From positions 1 through 5,252 of the forward strand of contig JALOOE010000216.1 in assembly GCA_025454565.1 (NCBI GenBank): a stretch of 5,252 nucleotides of DNA, given 5' to 3'. Both the position numbers and the translations under genes were made by a program. The notes under the pieces were generated by a model. That model was not told the origin of the DNA. It ran no database searches and saw only the letters and a program-made list of their open reading frames with translations. Origin of the DNA: Anaerolineae bacterium (GTDB lineage Bacteria; Chloroflexota; Anaerolineae; CG2-30-64-16). Shown one piece after another: positions 4,162 to 5,252 of this stretch (position 1 is the first letter of the stretch; each line of letters opens with the position of its first letter).

Positions 4162-5252
4162 ATGATAATAGATGGAGAGACCAACGGCGCCGAACACCAC
4201 GATCTCTACATCGGCGGCCAGTGGCGGGCTGGCCATGCCGAGCAATACGAACCAATCTACAACCCTGCCACCGGCGAGATTCTGGCATACGTCGGCAAAG
4301 CGGATGCCGAAGACACCCGCGACGCCATTCGTGCGGCCCGCCTGGCCTTCGATGAAGGCCCGTGGCCGCAGATGGCCCCCGGCGAACGCGCCCGCATCCT
4401 GCACAAGATCGTCGACGCGCTCCACGAGCACGAAGATGAGTTGGCCGACCTGGAGATGCACAATGGCGGCTGCACGTGGCGCAAGGCGCATCTGATGGAC
4501 ATTCCCGTCGGCCTGCTGCACTTCCGCCATTTCGCCAAGCTGGCCGGCTTCGAGCCGCTCGAACCGGTGCCGCAGATCACCTTTCCGTCCCTCTCCTACA
4601 ACTTCGTCCAGCGCGAACCGATCGGCGTCTGCGGGCAGATCATCCCCTGGAATTTCCCGTTCATGATGGCGGTTTGGAAGATCGCGCCGGCGCTGGCTGC
4701 CGGGAACAGCATCGTGTTGAAGCCCGCCAGCCTCACCCCGCTCAGCGCGCTGCGCATGTTCGAGATCATCGCCGAGACGGACCTGCTGCCGCCCGGCGTG
4801 CTCAACCTCATCACCGGGCCGGGCGCGACCGTCGGCGCGGAGCTCGCGCAGAACCCGCTGGTGGACAAGATCGCCTTCACCGGCAGCACCGAGGTGGGGC
4901 GCGAGGTGATGCGCCAGGCAGCCGGCACGATCAAAAAGGTGACGCTGGAGCTGGGCGGCAAAAGCCCCAATCTACTGTTGGATGATGCGGAGCTGAACAT
5001 CGCGGTGGACGGCAGCCTGTGGGCGACCTTCATGCACAACGGCCAGGCGTGTGAGAGCGGGTCGCGCCTCTTCGTGCCCGATAGCCTCTACGACGAGTTC
5101 ATGGCGCGGCTGATCGATCGGGCCAGCAAGCTCGTGGTGGGGCTGCCGGCCGATGGGTGCACCGACCTGGGACCGATGATCAGCCGGAGCCAACTCGAAC
5201 GGACGGAAAGCTACATCCGCATCGGCATCGAGGAAGGCGCGACGCCGGCGCT
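4162..5252 (+). CDS. NAD(P)-dependent aldehyde dehydrogenase, N-terminal part (3' end outside window)
   Basis: The frame is open from the ATG at 4162 to the window edge, giving 363 complete codons of a family usually near 490-500 residues. All main family marks are present: IIPWNFPF with Asn164, the oxyanion-hole residue; KPAS with Lys187 contacting the cofactor ribose or adenine phosphate; FTGSTEVG (239-246), the nucleotide-binding turn; LELGGKSPN with Glu263, the general base; and HNGQACESGSR with Cys297, the catalytic thiol. The enzyme oxidises an aldehyde to its acid in the cytoplasm. The substrate cannot be read from this fragment. The start is well supported by GGAGG at 4151-4155, six bases before the ATG, and a promoter at 4076-4104. 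The N-terminus DLYIGGQWRAG is typical. It stands alone at the left side of a possible operon that continues beyond the window. Confidence 0.95.
   Translation, partial: MIIDGETNGAEHHDLYIGGQWRAGHAEQYEPIYNPATGEILAYVGKADAEDTRDAIRAARLAFDEGPWPQMAPGERARILHKIVDALHEHEDELADLEMHNGGCTWRKAHLMDIPVGLLHFRHFAKLAGFEPLEPVPQITFPSLSYNFVQREPIGVCGQIIPWNFPFMMAVWKIAPALAAGNSIVLKPASLTPLSALRMFEIIAETDLLPPGVLNLITGPGATVGAELAQNPLVDKIAFTGSTEVGREVMRQAAGTIKKVTLELGGKSPNLLLDDAELNIAVDGSLWATFMHNGQACESGSRLFVPDSLYDEFMARLIDRASKLVVGLPADGCTDLGPMISRSQLERTESYIRIGIEEGATPA

Noticed and set aside
4072..4530. Minus-strand 152-residue frame opposite the aldehyde dehydrogenase
   Set aside because: It is antisense to a region with clear aldehyde dehydrogenase sequence; GC-rich codon use opens such shadow frames.
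4476..4985. Plus-strand 169-residue frame inside the aldehyde dehydrogenase
   Set aside because: It has low-complexity Arg/Ala-rich composition and overlaps the frame that carries all catalytic motifs.

Overview
The window is GC-rich bacterial DNA with tightly packed genes. The taxon cannot be proved from the sequence. The gene flavour (a leader-like peptide of nitrile-hydratase-leader type beside an isoprenoid-synthase-fold enzyme, and a PAP2 protein with a long membrane tail) suggests Chloroflexota; this is an inference of low to moderate confidence. No rRNA, tRNA, CRISPR array or insertion sequence is visible.

Layout: (1) 1-591, plus strand, the C-terminal part of a membrane PAP2 phosphatase whose start lies outside the window. 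(2) 602-1408, minus strand, a kanamycin-nucleotidyltransferase-like protein, convergent with the first gene. (3) 1409-1532, a compact divergent control region with two back-to-back promoters and a phased array of CAAG/CTTG half-sites. (4) 1533-2787, plus strand, a two-gene operon: a class I isoprenoid-synthase-fold enzyme (344 aa), apparently translated from a leaderless mRNA, overlapping by 8 bases a 75-aa leader-like peptide whose only tryptophan is its last residue. A strong intrinsic terminator follows at 2818-2856. (5) 2875-3936, minus strand, a polytopic membrane protein of unknown function. (6) 3937-4161, a divergent intergenic region with a promoter on each strand and a possible decayed coding remnant. 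(7) 4162-5252, plus strand, an NAD(P)-dependent aldehyde dehydrogenase cut by the window end.

The most interesting element is the operon at 1533-2787. Its organisation (isoprenoid-synthase-fold protein directly upstream of, and overlapping, a small precursor-like peptide with a lone C-terminal Trp) parallels the ComQ-ComX pair of Bacillus, in which ComQ prenylates a Trp of the ComX pre-peptide. The peptide sequence instead resembles the nitrile hydratase leader peptide (NHLP) clan. I propose a ComQX-like or terpene-RiPP-like prenylated-peptide system. No receptor kinase, response regulator, peptidase or exporter for it is visible here. The flanking genes (PAP2, membrane protein, aldehyde dehydrogenase) look unrelated; the nucleotidyltransferase shares the control region and may be co-regulated.
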